NCBI RefSeq assembly: GCF_900086715.1
Contig: NZ_FLKH01000007.1
Span: 1 to 64,000 of the forward strand
Source of the DNA: Gracilibacillus timonensis
GTDB taxonomy: Bacteria > Bacillota > Bacilli > Bacillales > Amphibacillaceae
Reading direction: 5' to 3'
Length of the DNA: 64,000 nt
In this document: positions 29,918 through 39,218 of the stretch, piece after piece
Layout: each line of letters begins with the position of its first letter
How positions within the stretch are numbered: the first letter of the stretch is position 1
Translations under genes and position numbers: made by a program
The notes under the pieces: model-generated
Databases searched by the model: none
The model's input: only the letters and a program-made list of their open reading frames with translations
Told to the model about the DNA's origin: nothing

Positions 29918-30774
29918 ACGGATGACGCACGTATTGCCTTTCTCTCTTTCTTCTGAGCGAACAAGGCATTGATCTCACCGCCAACGATGATAATAATACC
30001 CGACAGGTAGAACCAGAACATCATAATGATTACCCCACCGAGACTGCCATATGTCGCAGAATAATTTGCCATATTGGATACATAATAAGAAAAACCTAAT
30101 GACGTTAATTGCCAAAAAACCGTTGCAAACAACGCACCTAGATAAGTATGTCTAAAGTAAACGTGTTTACTCGGTGCCATTTTGTATAACATAATCAACA
30201 CAATAAAAAATACAACAGAAGAAACTACCCAGCGCAAGGTATTCCATAAACTTACAAAACCATCCGATAGACCGATCAAAGAAAAGATATACTCTCCGAT
30301 CATCCGTCCAAAAATGGGTAAAGCAAATGCCATAATGATGACACCAATCATAGCAATCGTTAAAATAATCGAAATACCTCTTGCAATAAGAAATGGACGT
30401 GCTTCTTCAATATCATAGGCAGAGTTAAAAGAACGTATTAAAGCATTAATACCATTAGAAGCGGACCAAAGTGTACCAATAATACCAATGGATAACAATC
30501 CACCATTACGATTATTCATTACTTCTGAAATCGTACTATTTAACAAATTCACGATATCAGCAGGAGCGTAATCCGATAAGAAATTGATTACATCAATATC
30601 TTCAAAGGGTAAATAACCCATCAAGGTGACGAAGAAAATCATAAATGGAAACAAGGATAACAGAAAGAAATAAGATAACTGTGCCGACAACCCTGGGACA
30701 TCGTGTCTCGAAATACGAGCTACCAATTGTTTAACGAACTGAACGAAACGATTGTCAGCTAGATTCATGTTCAT
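29911..30774 (-). CDS. YihY/BrkB family inner membrane protein
   Basis: About 287 residues, six membrane segments. The family signature GLSAQLSYFFLLSLFPFM is near residue 30, and GGVIIMMFWFYLSGIIIIVG near 255. It matches B. subtilis YfkH by context (next to the YtxH and phosphatase genes). The role is not known; despite older naming it is not an RNase. Its start lies inside the end of the YtxH gene; ATG 30774 or 30768 is likely and neither has a strong site, pointing to translational coupling. Confidence 0.88.
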   Translation of the reverse strand: MNMNLADNRFVQFVKQLVARISRHDVPGLSAQLSYFFLLSLFPFMIFFVTLMGYLPFEDIDVINFLSDYAPADIVNLLNSTISEVMNNRNGGLLSIGIIGTLWSASNGINALIRSFNSAYDIEEARPFLIARGISIILTIAMIGVIIMAFALPIFGRMIGEYIFSLIGLSDGFVSLWNTLRWVVSSVVFFIVLIMLYKMAPSKHVYFRHTYLGALFATVFWQLTSLGFSYYVSNMANYSATYGSLGGVIIMMFWFYLSGIIIIVGGEINALFAQKKERKAIRASSVS

Positions 30775-31048
30775 CTCGCTCAAGTAGTTTATTGCTTGCC
30801 GATTGTACTTGATTAAGGATATCTAACACAGATGTCAGGGTAGCGGAAAGTTGTTTCGAATATTGTGTATATTGATTATTCAATTGTTGAACCGCCTCAA
30901 CCGGGTTATGCAGATAAAAGGACACTTGACTGCCGCAATTTTTTACTCCTTTTGTTACATAATTTCTTGTATCTTTATTTGTTAATGTCAGAAGACCACC
31001 TACTACTGCACCGGCGATTACTCCTTTTATTACTTTATCTCTACTCAT
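30755..31048 (-). CDS. YtxH domain protein
   Basis: 97-residue protein with an N-terminal glycine-rich hydrophobic stretch (VIKGVIAGAVVGGLLTLT) and an amphipathic helical tail (QLNNQYTQYSKQLSATLTSV). This is the YtxH/gas-vesicle-like pattern of small envelope stress proteins. The order phosphatase-YtxH-YihY equals B. subtilis yfkJ-yfkI-yfkH. It overlaps the YihY gene. Function unknown. Confidence 0.82.
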   Translation of the reverse strand: MSRDKVIKGVIAGAVVGGLLTLTNKDTRNYVTKGVKNCGSQVSFYLHNPVEAVQQLNNQYTQYSKQLSATLTSVLDILNQVQSASNKLLERDEHESS

Positions 31049-31065
31049 GATTTCAACTCTTTTCT

Positions 31066-31551
31066 CTATATTTTTTTATAGGACGAGTCCTGTTGGTTAG
31101 ATATATAATAAAATAATTGCTCACAACCGGACTGGACTAATTCATACGTGTAATCAAAATTATTCGTAAAATAAGGGTCTGGAATATTGTTTTCTTCCAT
31201 GTCGTCAACAAAATCCATTAACTTTTTCACAGTGACAGTCTCTTCTGCATAATTAAACCGAGACATTTCATCGATATTTTGCTGATCCATGGCTATGATA
31301 TAATCAAAGTTAGCAAAATCATCTGCTGTCAATTTCCGAGCATGCTGTCCCTGATAAGAAATACCCTTTTCATCCAATTTATGTCTGGTACCCTCATGGG
31401 GCTGGCTGCCGATATGCCAATCACCTAAACCTGCAGAATCAATGATAAATTTCTCTTCCACTCCTTTGTCCTTCACTAATTGACGAAATACCGCTTCAGC
31501 CATGGGTGATCGGCAGATATTTCCCAAGCAAATAAACAACACCTTAATCAT
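31066..31551 (-). CDS. Low molecular weight protein-tyrosine phosphatase
   Basis: Removes phosphate from protein tyrosines. 161 residues. The P-loop FICLGNICRSPMAEAV (C-x5-R-S) is at residues 6-21 and the general acid Asp is in NNIPDPYFTN. ATG 31551 is chosen because the P-loop then falls at the usual place; the preceding GGTGGTATCAT can act as ribosome site. B. subtilis YfkJ is the likely equivalent, linked to stress resistance. It lies 17 bases before the YtxH gene on the same strand. Confidence 0.93.
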   Translation of the reverse strand: MIKVLFICLGNICRSPMAEAVFRQLVKDKGVEEKFIIDSAGLGDWHIGSQPHEGTRHKLDEKGISYQGQHARKLTADDFANFDYIIAMDQQNIDEMSRFNYAEETVTVKKLMDFVDDMEENNIPDPYFTNNFDYTYELVQSGCEQLFYYISNQQDSSYKKI

Positions 31552-31611
31552 ATGATACCACCATACCTCTCCTGTTAATCCTATTTCTGCTATCATTTAT
31601 TGCTAATAGTA

Positions 31612-31980
31612 CTAGAACAATCGTTGCAACTTATTACTATATTTTCGAACAGAACGATTCTGCTTCCATTTTCTTTTATCGATTAAAATTTGAAATTGAA
31701 TTTCCTTTTCCGATATCCGTTTTCTAATATCTGCTTGCTCCTCTGCATTCGTGCAGGCATTTAATAAATCCCTTAATGACATTAACTCTTTGTTGATTTC
31801 TGCTTCTTCTGGAAGATAACCACTGTTTTTCATAATTCGATAGCTCATTCGCAAATCTTCTGGTACACCAGCCAGAGGGTCTTGACGTTGAGGTTTTCCT
31901 TTCCCCTCCAATTGATCAAAATCACCGTCAGCAATTGCTTGTTTAATCCGCTCTTCTGCCATTTGCGAAATGAAATCCAC
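31612..31980 (-). CDS. DUF1992 (DnaJ-homologue subfamily C28 conserved domain) protein
   Basis: 122 residues. The N-terminal MAEERIKQAIADGDFDQLEG then KGKP and the following LAGVPEDLRMSYRIMKNSGY are the DUF1992 signature also found in DNAJC28 and E. coli YhdN. The C-terminus is a charged helix. Function unknown. The start is GTG 31980 behind GGAAAGGATGG. It is 60 bases upstream of the phosphatase gene and likely the first gene of that transcript. Confidence 0.88.
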   Translation of the reverse strand: MDFISQMAEERIKQAIADGDFDQLEGKGKPQRQDPLAGVPEDLRMSYRIMKNSGYLPEEAEINKELMSLRDLLNACTNAEEQADIRKRISEKEIQFQILIDKRKWKQNRSVRKYSNKLQRLF

Positions 31981-32312
31981 TATATACCATCCTTTCCCCT
32001 CACTATCATTACCAGTTCCAATTGCTCGGTAATTGCTGTAAACACTGATAAAGGTTGCGATATTGAAGTGAGGCTGATTGTAGTTCTTCTACAAACAGTA
32101 TACATAAGAATGTCTTTCTTTTCATTGGTTAGCTTTTATAAAAATGAATATTTTACTATTTCAACAACCGTCATAATTTATTTTTTTCATAAGAATAATT
32201 ATGTATTAGAGTGAGTTTTTTTATATAGGGAAGAGTATAAACAATGACTTACACATTTTATATGCGTTTTATTTACTTAACAATAGCTAATCAATAAACT
32301 GGAGGTTACATC

Positions 32313-33320
32313 ATGTTCTCAACAACTGAAATTGGAATTGACTTAGGTACAGCAAATATACTAATTTATACTAAAAACAAAGGTATTATTTTAAACGAGC
32401 CCTCTGTCGTGGCAGTGGATACGTCTACGAATCAAGTCGTAGCAGTAGGAAATGAAGCAAAAGAAATGGTTGGGAAAACACCACGTAATATTGTTCCAAT
32501 CCGTCCATTAAAGGATGGCGTGATTGCTGATTTTGATCGTACCACTCAAATGTTAAAAGCTTTTCTCAAAAAAGTGAGTAAAAAGGCTGGTGTATCAATG
32601 CGTAAGCCTAGTGTCGTTGTCTGCACCCCATCTGGGAGCACGGCAGTAGAGCGCCGAGCGATTGATAATGCAGTCAAAAATTTTGGTGCAAAAGAAGTAC
32701 ATCTTATCGAAGAACCTGTGGCGGCTGCCATTGGTGCGGACTTGCCAGTAGCAGAACCACAAGCAAGTATGATTGTCGATATTGGCGGCGGCACAAGCGA
32801 AGTGGGAATCATTTCCTTTGGCGGTGTGGTTGCCAGCCGTTCTGTGCGAGTTGGTGGTGATCATATGGACGAAGAGATTATCCAATATATCAAAAAGAAA
32901 TATAATATCCTCATCGGGGAAAGCACAGCAGAACGTGTCAAGATTGAGATCGGGAACGCCGTGGACGGTCACCGAGAAGAAACAATGGATGTTCGAGGTC
33001 GTGATCTTGTCACAGGTTTACCTAAAGTGGTAACTATTCATTCAAGCGAAATTCATCACGCTATCAAAGAAGTGTTAGAATCCATTTTCCAGGCTATAAC
33101 GGAAACACTTGAAGATTGCCCTCCTGAGTTGAGCGGCGATATTGTCGACCAAGGGATTACTATCACTGGCGGAGGTGCCTTATTAAAAGGAATGCAGGAT
33201 TGGCTCGGCGAAGAAGTAAATGTACCGGTTCATCTTGCGAGCAGCCCCTTAGAATCTGTAGCGGTTGGAACCGGTCGATCCTTACAAATGATTCAAAAAC
33301 TGCAAAAAGCGGCAAAATAA
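32313..33320 (+). CDS. mreBH: Rod-shape protein MreBH
   Basis: Bacterial actin that guides lateral wall synthesis. 335 residues. ATPase motifs are [13 protein letters not shown] (phosphate 1, 7-19), [14 protein letters not shown] (phosphate 2, about 153-166) and [12 protein letters not shown] (adenosine, about 287-298). The start [17 protein letters not shown] and the end [20 protein letters not shown] agree best with MreBH, not MreB or Mbl. GGAGG lies before ATG 32313. It is a stand-alone gene, followed by the 51-bp repeat array. The 332-bp gap before it contains no gene and no clear sigma I promoter. Confidence 0.94.
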   Translation: MFSTTEIGIDLGTANILIYTKNKGIILNEPSVVAVDTSTNQVVAVGNEAKEMVGKTPRNIVPIRPLKDGVIADFDRTTQMLKAFLKKVSKKAGVSMRKPSVVVCTPSGSTAVERRAIDNAVKNFGAKEVHLIEEPVAAAIGADLPVAEPQASMIVDIGGGTSEVGIISFGGVVASRSVRVGGDHMDEEIIQYIKKKYNILIGESTAERVKIEIGNAVDGHREETMDVRGRDLVTGLPKVVTIHSSEIHHAIKEVLESIFQAITETLEDCPPELSGDIVDQGITITGGGALLKGMQDWLGEEVNVPVHLASSPLESVAVGTGRSLQMIQKLQKAAK

Positions 33321-33362
33321 TATGGAAATACCGGGCTTGACGGATTTAGCTATAAGAGGTTG

Positions 33363-33684
33363 TTCTTACGGACAGCATTTGGCGATTTGACGTTTTTTTG
33401 TCCGTTAGATTTATTCTTACAGACAGTATTTCGCGTTTGTGCGTTTTTTTGTCCGTGAGATCCATTCTTACAGACAGTATTTCGCGTTTGTGCGTTTTTT
33501 TGTCCGTGAGATCCATTCTTACGGACAGTATTTCGCGTTTTGCCGGTTTTTTGTCCGTGAGATCCATTCTTACGGACAGTATTTCGCGTTTTGCCGGTTT
33601 TTTGTCCGTGAGATCCATTCTTACAGACAGTATTTCGCGTTTTGCCGGTTTTTTGTCCGTGAGATTTATTCTTACGGACTCAGG
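33363..33684. repeat. Tandem repeat, 51-bp unit, six copies plus a partial
   Basis: Units start at 33363, 33414, 33465, 33516, 33567 and 33618, with a truncated seventh at 33669. Each unit starts TTCTTACGGACAGTATTTCG (G or A at position 8) and ends TTTTTTGTCCGTGAGATCCA. CTTACGGACA pairs with TGTCCGTGAG, so each unit is a 10-bp hairpin with a T-rich loop. The three later units carry a TTTTGCCGG core and the two before them a TTTGTGCG core. As 51 is a multiple of 3, both strands show open frames; I treat those as artefacts. Confidence 0.95.
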
Positions 33685-33712
33685 AGCGTGTTTTCCTCTC
33701 CCTAGTCCGCGA

Positions 33713-33750
33713 GATGATGGGCAACATAGCACGCTGTCCATCATCATTTT
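33713..33750 (+). terminator. Possible terminator after the repeat array
   Basis: Stem GATGATGG / CCATCATC followed by ATTTTTAT on the plus strand. It could end transcription running out of mreBH through the repeats. Confidence 0.55.
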
Positions 33751-33758
33751 TATCCTTG

Positions 33759-34526
33759 TTATTCAAAAGGCCATTCTGAAAGGCTGCTCATCGTGAATGT
33801 TGGTTGTTGTTCGATAACCTCGAGGTCTTCTGCAGTCGTTACACCTGTATGCACCAACAAGGAATCGATGTCTGCACGAATACCTGCCAGGATGTCTGTA
33901 TCGTAATTGTCACCTATCATTAGGGTGTCTTGCTTTGTTGTGCCCAACACTTCTATCGCTTGTTCCACAATAATCGATTCTGGCTTGCCGATAAAAGTTG
34001 GTGTTACACCAGTGGATACAGACAAGACAGAAATCAATGAGCCTGCACCTGGTAAGAAGCCGCGCTCAGTTGGCAGTGCAACATCGCCATTTGTGGCTAC
34101 AAACTGGGCACCGGATCGAATATTCAAAACTCCCTTAGTCAATTTTTCATAAGTGATAGTGCGGTCCAAACCCATTACAACAAAATCAGCATCCTCTTCC
34201 ACTAATTCCAGTCCGCATTCTTCAAGAGCTAGGTGCAGTCCCTCCTCGCCAATGGCGTAGACTTTCCCATTAGGCTTTTGTTCTTTCAGATAATGAGCGG
34301 TTGCCATACTCGTGGTAAAGACATGTTCTGCTGTACTTGGTACTCCCATGCTTTGCAACTTTTCAGAGACATCTCGGGGATGTTTAGTGGAATTGTTGGT
34401 TACAAACAAATAGGGTAGCTTTTTTTCTTCCAATTTTTGCACAAAAGAGATTGCCTCTTCAATAGGCTCTGTTCCTTTATACATGGTTCCATCTAGGTCA
34501 ATTAAAAATCCTTTATATTGTTTCAT
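33759..34526 (-). CDS. HAD-IIA phosphatase, NagD/YutF type
   Basis: 255 residues. HAD motif I LIDLDGTMYKG (residues 8-18), motif II VTNNSTKHP, motif III with GKPE and motif IV MIGDNYDTDILAG. Cap type C2 in between. It belongs to the p-nitrophenylphosphatase/NagD branch that includes B. subtilis YutF; the physiological substrate is a small phosphorylated metabolite. A strong AGGAGGA precedes ATG 34526. It is divergent from zwf. Confidence 0.9.
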   Translation of the reverse strand: MKQYKGFLIDLDGTMYKGTEPIEEAISFVQKLEEKKLPYLFVTNNSTKHPRDVSEKLQSMGVPSTAEHVFTTSMATAHYLKEQKPNGKVYAIGEEGLHLALEECGLELVEEDADFVVMGLDRTITYEKLTKGVLNIRSGAQFVATNGDVALPTERGFLPGAGSLISVLSVSTGVTPTFIGKPESIIVEQAIEVLGTTKQDTLMIGDNYDTDILAGIRADIDSLLVHTGVTTAEDLEVIEQQPTFTMSSLSEWPFE

Positions 34527-34798
34527 CGTGTCCTCCTAAATTTTTTAAAAATTCTATGTATTTTATTTGTTATTTTCATAATAAATGATAGTATATATTT
34601 ATGACAATTGACAACTAGCACTATAGTTGATTGTTATCAGGTGGAATAATTCCATTGAAGTTTATAACATGCTACAATAGTAAAGTATGATGCCTGATAA
34701 ATTTTACTTTATCACTGTAGTTGCTACATGATTATAGCATATCGTGACACATATGCATATAACTCGTAAATAAACTAGAAGAAAGGTAGTTAAAGTCA

Positions 34799-36280
34799 AT
34801 GACAACGAATAACCCGAAAGCAGTAATCGTAATATTTGGTGCGACAGGGGATCTTGCAAATAGAAAACTTTACCCTTCCATTTACAGACTTTATCGTAAT
34901 GGAAAATTATCTGATAATTTTGCAGTAATTGGTGTAGCAAGACGTCCGTGGACAAATGAAATTTTTCATGAAAAGGTGAAGGAGTCCATCGATAGCTTCG
35001 ATGATCCTCATATTGATAAAGATGAATTTGCCAGTCATTTCCATTACAACCCATTTGATATTCAAGACTTGGAACACTATCAAGAACTGGAGAACTTAAT
35101 TAAAGAGCTAGATGCCAAACATGAAACAGAAGGTAATCGTCTCTTCTATTTCTCCATGGCACCTAATTTCTTTGGTACATTAGCCGCGAACCTTAAATCA
35201 GAGGGATTGACTACAACAGAAGGCTGGACTCGCCTTGTGATTGAAAAGCCATTTGGCCACGATTACCAGTCAGCAAAAGAACTGAATGATCAGATTCGTG
35301 AAGCATTTAACGAAGATCAAATCTATCGTATCGACCACTATCTTGGTAAGGAAATGGTGCAAAATATTGAAGTGATCCGTTTTGCCAATGCCTTGTTTGA
35401 ACCTTTATGGAATAATCAATACATTTCCAACATTCAAATCACTTCCAGTGAAGTACTGGGTGTAGAAGAACGCGGCCGTTATTATGACAGCGCTGGGGCA
35501 CTCAAGGATATGGTGCAAAATCATATGCTGCAAATGCTTGCATTGATCGCGATGGAACCACCAATTAAATTGACGCCTGATGAGATTCGCAGTGAAAAAG
35601 TGAAAGCATTAAGGGCGTTACGCGTCTTCAATGAAGATGAAATTGATCAGCACTTTGTTCGTGGGCAATATGATAATGGAACGGTTAATGGAGAAGAAGT
35701 TGCCTCTTATCGTGAAGGTAATGGTGTAGATCCTGAATCGAACACGGACACCTTTGTTGCTGCTAAACTGATGATTGATAATTTCCGCTGGGCAGGTGTC
35801 CCTTTCTATATTCGTACTGGAAAGCGTATGAAAGAGAAGTCAACCCAAATCGTTGTTGAATTCAAGGATTTGCCTATGAACCTTTATTATGGCCAAGGAA
35901 ATGAAACACAGTCCAACTTATTGGTGATTCATGTACAGCCTCATGAAGGTATTACCTTACATGTAAATGCCCGAAAAGGAGATTATAATGCTTCTTCTAC
36001 TCCGATTGCATTAAGCTATGACAACAACGCAAAGGATAAAATGAATACACCGGAAGCTTATGAAATCCTCTTGCATGATTGTATGCGCGGTGATTCTACA
36101 AACTTTACCCACTGGGATGAAGTAGCACTTTCCTGGAAATTTGTTGATGTGATTGCAGATGCATGGGCTAGTAAAAAAGCTGACTTCCCTAATTACAAGT
36201 CTGGAACTAACGGACCTAAAGAGGCTGATATGCTTTTAAATAAAGACGGTCTTGAGTGGTGGAACGTTAAACCTGAATAA
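34799..36280 (+). CDS. zwf: Glucose-6-phosphate 1-dehydrogenase
   Basis: First step of the oxidative pentose phosphate pathway: glucose-6-phosphate to 6-phosphogluconolactone with NADP. 493 residues. Coenzyme loop VIFGATGDLANRKLYPSIY at residues 10-28, substrate/catalytic RIDHYLGKEMVQN (His in DHYLGK), and VPFYIRTGKRM. AAAGGTAG upstream of ATG 34799. The next gene on the opposite strand, gnd, encodes the third enzyme of the same pathway, so the two converge. Confidence 0.97.
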   Translation: MTTNNPKAVIVIFGATGDLANRKLYPSIYRLYRNGKLSDNFAVIGVARRPWTNEIFHEKVKESIDSFDDPHIDKDEFASHFHYNPFDIQDLEHYQELENLIKELDAKHETEGNRLFYFSMAPNFFGTLAANLKSEGLTTTEGWTRLVIEKPFGHDYQSAKELNDQIREAFNEDQIYRIDHYLGKEMVQNIEVIRFANALFEPLWNNQYISNIQITSSEVLGVEERGRYYDSAGALKDMVQNHMLQMLALIAMEPPIKLTPDEIRSEKVKALRALRVFNEDEIDQHFVRGQYDNGTVNGEEVASYREGNGVDPESNTDTFVAAKLMIDNFRWAGVPFYIRTGKRMKEKSTQIVVEFKDLPMNLYYGQGNETQSNLLVIHVQPHEGITLHVNARKGDYNASSTPIALSYDNNAKDKMNTPEAYEILLHDCMRGDSTNFTHWDEVALSWKFVDVIADAWASKKADFPNYKSGTNGPKEADMLLNKDGLEWWNVKPE

Positions 36281-36288
36281 GCACCTTA

Positions 36289-36325
36289 AAACAACCTATT
36301 CCAATCGAGGGATAGGTTGTTTTTT
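36289..36325 (+). terminator. zwf terminator
   Basis: Stem AAACAACCTAT / ATAGGTTGTTT followed by TTTT on the plus strand. Confidence 0.88.
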
Positions 36326-36351
36326 ATGCTAAGATTTAAGAAAGCTTATAA

Positions 36352-36382
36352 CAAAGACGCCGACATAAAGCCGGCGTCTTTG
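36352..36382 (-). terminator. gnd terminator
   Basis: Stem CAAAGACGCC / GGCGTCTTTG, 14 bases past the gnd stop on the minus strand. Confidence 0.85.
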
Positions 36383-36396
36383 TCGATTCTTTTAAA

Positions 36397-37818
36397 TTAA
36401 TCTTCCAACCATTCGGTGTGGAATACTCCTTCTTTATCTACACGTTGATACGTATGGGCACCAAAGTAATCACGCTGTGCTTGAAGTAGATTTGCTGGCA
36501 ATGTCGCTGTACGATAGCTATCATAATAAGCTAATGCACTAGCAAAACCTGGAACTGGAATACCGCGTTCCATCGCAATGGAAAGTACCTTACGCAATGA
36601 TGTTTGATAGCTCTCCACGATTTCTTGGAAATAAGGATCCAATAAAAGATTAGCCAAAGCTGGATCGCGATCATAAGCTTCTTTGATTTTTTGGAGGAAT
36701 TGGGCACGGATAATACATCCGCCACGGAAGATCATCGAAATATCCCCATAACGCAAGTTCCAATCATTTTCCTCTGAAGCAGCACGCATTTGCGCAAATC
36801 CTTGAGCATAAGAAACAATCTTACTCATGTATAGTGCCTTACGGATGGCTTCGACTAACTCATCTTTATCCCCTTCATAAGGCTTGTCTTGTGCAGATGG
36901 TCCTTGTAATACTTTGCTTGCCGCTACACGTTCTTCCTTCATAGCGGAAATAAAGCGTGCAAACACAGACTCTGTGATAACAGGTAATGGTACACCCAAA
37001 TCTAGTGAGCTCTGGCTTGTCCATTTACCTGTACCTTTTTGTCCAGCGGTATCAAGAATGACATCCACCATTGGCTTGCCTGTTTCTTTATCTTTTTTCT
37101 TGAAGATGTCAGTAGTGATTTCGATCAGATAACTATCCAATTCACCCTTGTTCCACTCTTTAAATACCTCATGTAATTCTTCGGCTTCTAAACCAAGTAC
37201 ATGCTTGAGAATGAAATAGGCTTCACAAATCAGCTGCATATCCCCATATTCAATGCCATTATGTACCATCTTTACATAATGTCCTGCACCATTCGGACCG
37301 ATATAGGTAACACATGGATCACCATTTACTTTAGCAGAAATAGCTTCAAAAATCGGTGCTACTTTTTCATATGCTTCTTGTTGACCACCTGGCATAATCG
37401 AAGGTCCTTTAAGTGCACCTTCTTCTCCACCGGATACACCAGTACCGATAAAGTGGATGCCAGATTCATCAAGTTCTGCATTACGACGCATCGTATCCTT
37501 GAAGAATGTATTACCACCATCAATCAATATATCCCCTTTGTCTAAAAGGGGTTTTAAAGAGGCAATCGTTGCATCCGTTGCTGGTCCTGCTTGTACCATT
37601 AGCATTATTTTACGAGGCTTTTCTAACGAATCAACGAATTCCTCAATCGTTTCTGAACCTACGAAGTTTTTACCTTTTGCTTCATTATTTAAGAAGTCTT
37701 CTGTTTTTTGATAAGTACGGTTAAATACTGCTACGGAATAACCCCTGCTTTCTACATTAAGGGCCAGGTTTTTTCCCATAACAGCAAGACCAATGACACC
37801 AAATTGCTGTTTAGCCAT
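36397..37818 (-). CDS. gnd: 6-Phosphogluconate dehydrogenase (decarboxylating)
   Basis: Oxidises 6-phosphogluconate to ribulose-5-phosphate and CO2. 473 residues, the long NADP form. NADP loop [20 protein letters not shown] (residues 6-25) with the adjacent NRTYQKT loop, substrate motif [20 protein letters not shown], catalytic Lys/Glu in [17 protein letters not shown] and C-terminal [16 protein letters not shown] lies ahead of ATG 37818. It converges with zwf; pathway partners are adjacent. Confidence 0.97.
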   Translation of the reverse strand: MAKQQFGVIGLAVMGKNLALNVESRGYSVAVFNRTYQKTEDFLNNEAKGKNFVGSETIEEFVDSLEKPRKIMLMVQAGPATDATIASLKPLLDKGDILIDGGNTFFKDTMRRNAELDESGIHFIGTGVSGGEEGALKGPSIMPGGQQEAYEKVAPIFEAISAKVNGDPCVTYIGPNGAGHYVKMVHNGIEYGDMQLICEAYFILKHVLGLEAEELHEVFKEWNKGELDSYLIEITTDIFKKKDKETGKPMVDVILDTAGQKGTGKWTSQSSLDLGVPLPVITESVFARFISAMKEERVAASKVLQGPSAQDKPYEGDKDELVEAIRKALYMSKIVSYAQGFAQMRAASEENDWNLRYGDISMIFRGGCIIRAQFLQKIKEAYDRDPALANLLLDPYFQEIVESYQTSLRKVLSIAMERGIPVPGFASALAYYDSYRTATLPANLLQAQRDYFGAHTYQRVDKEGVFHTEWLED

Positions 37819-37930
37819 GCTCTTATTCGCTCCTTTTCATTATCACTATAATATTTTCCCTCTCTATTTTACCATAAATAAAGGATAAATGCCTTCCATT
37901 TCGTATGACGGATCAAAATCGTGCACTCTC

Positions 37931-38662
37931 TTAGAGTACCCATCTTTCAATGGCCTGCGCTACTCCATCTTGAGTGTTAGCCGCCGTTTGCTGATTGGCT
38001 ACTTTTTTAACAGGTTCTTGTGCATTACCCATTGCGATACCCAAGCCAGCTTCTTCAATCATTTTAATATCATTCAAGCTATCGCCGACTGCCATTACTT
38101 GATTCATTGTTATCCCTAACCGCTCACAAATGGTCTCAATAGCGGCTGCCTTATTGACTCCTATCGCGTTCACTTCAATATTGGTGGGACTGGAATTACT
38201 CACTTCGACATCATCCCATTCTGCTAGTGTCTTGACAATGAGCTCCTTTGTTGTTGGATCATTCGTGTCAAAACCGAACTTCAGCCATTGATGTGCCAGT
38301 AAATCAGTCGGTACTTCCCCACGCCATAAATCTGTTACGGAGGCTAGCCAGGCCCAAACATTATGTTCATCTTTTATATCAACGAGCTTTTTTATCGTGT
38401 TAGGTTGGATGGTTTGTCGAGAAATAAGCTCACCTGACAATGTCCAAATCTCACTTCCATTCACCGTAATCAAATAATCAATCCCTAATGCCTCTGCGAC
38501 TTTGGAACTTGTTTGATAATGTCTCCCCGTTGAAATAATGACCTCAACACCTTTTTTCTGTGCTTGCTTTATTGCATGTTGATTTCTTTCTGATACTTGA
38601 TGGTCTGCTCCTAGCAATGTACCATCCATGTCCAGGGCAATTAGTTTGATATCCTTTGTCAT
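37931..38662 (-). CDS. Cof-type HAD-IIB sugar-phosphate phosphatase
   Basis: About 243 residues from ATG 38662 (AAGGAG, spacing 8). Motif I ALDMDGTLLGADH, motif II STGRHYQ, motif III Lys in NKAAAIE and motif IV MAVGDSLNDIKMI, with a C2B cap between. Members dephosphorylate sugar phosphates, FMN precursors or similar; substrate unknown. It lies just upstream of gnd in the same direction (112 bases), which would suit a sugar phosphate role, but each gene has its own ribosome site and linkage is unproven. Confidence 0.9.
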   Translation of the reverse strand: MTKDIKLIALDMDGTLLGADHQVSERNQHAIKQAQKKGVEVIISTGRHYQTSSKVAEALGIDYLITVNGSEIWTLSGELISRQTIQPNTIKKLVDIKDEHNVWAWLASVTDLWRGEVPTDLLAHQWLKFGFDTNDPTTKELIVKTLAEWDDVEVSNSSPTNIEVNAIGVNKAAAIETICERLGITMNQVMAVGDSLNDIKMIEEAGLGIAMGNAQEPVKKVANQQTAANTQDGVAQAIERWVL

Positions 38663-38934
38663 GTATGTACTCCTTTCCATATCAGTTCTCCTTATATTTT
38701 AAGGCAAACGAAGAAATTTAGCAAAAACAGTGGCTATACATTAAGTGAAATTCTATTTCAAGGGAAAGAAGGCATGTTAGATAAATAAAGAAAATTTGAT
38801 AGCAAGGCATAATAATGCTATATTTTAATGTAATGAAGATCAGGTATAATCCTTTCATCTCCAAATGAAACCAAACCTACGTCTTTAGTGAAGGACATTT
38901 TTATCAGAATAAAATCATAAAAAGGATGATCAGA

Positions 38935-39207
38935 ATGGCAAAACGAGCAGTAGTAAGTGTGGTTGGCAAGGATCAGATAGGTATTATTTCCAAAGTCACA
39001 ACCGTCCTTTCTGAAAACGAGATGAACATCTTGGATATTAGTCAAACCATTTTACAGGATTTCTTTACGATGATCATGTTAATTGATATCAAGGATACTA
39101 ATAATTTAAACATGCTGCAGAAGCAATTCAAGCCAGTCGAAAATGAGTTAGGCTTAAAAATCAGCATCCAATTAGAGGATGTATTTCAAGCAATGCATCG
39201 TGTGTAG
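38935..39207 (+). CDS. ACT domain protein (UPF0237)
   Basis: 90 residues, a single ACT domain: [20 protein letters not shown] then alternating strands and helix ([19 protein letters not shown]). The start at 38935 rather than 38926 follows from AAAAGGA at the right spacing. ACT domains sense amino acids or similar small molecules. It is followed 12 bases later by the PFL-family gene, a pairing widely conserved in Firmicutes and some archaea. A TATAAT at 38845-38850 is a possible -10. Confidence 0.93.
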   Translation: MAKRAVVSVVGKDQIGIISKVTTVLSENEMNILDISQTILQDFFTMIMLIDIKDTNNLNMLQKQFKPVENELGLKISIQLEDVFQAMHRV

Positions 39208-39218
39208 GAGGAATAAAC

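Noticed and set aside
32546-32972. Antisense frames within mreBH.
   Set aside because: Shadows of a strongly conserved gene on the other strand.
26171-33365. Exact 16-bp match CTATAAGAGGTTGTTC at 26171 and 33350.
   Set aside because: A 16-base match in 64 kb of AT-rich DNA is expected about once by chance; flanks do not match.
33363-33684. Possible CRISPR array.
   Set aside because: The whole 51-bp unit is conserved, with no unique spacers, and no cas genes are present.
33346-33796. Long open frames on both strands with 17-residue repeats (for example SVRMDLTDKK and SVRSILTDS).
   Set aside because: Created by the 51-bp repeat whose length is a multiple of three; both strands are equally open and there is no ribosome site.
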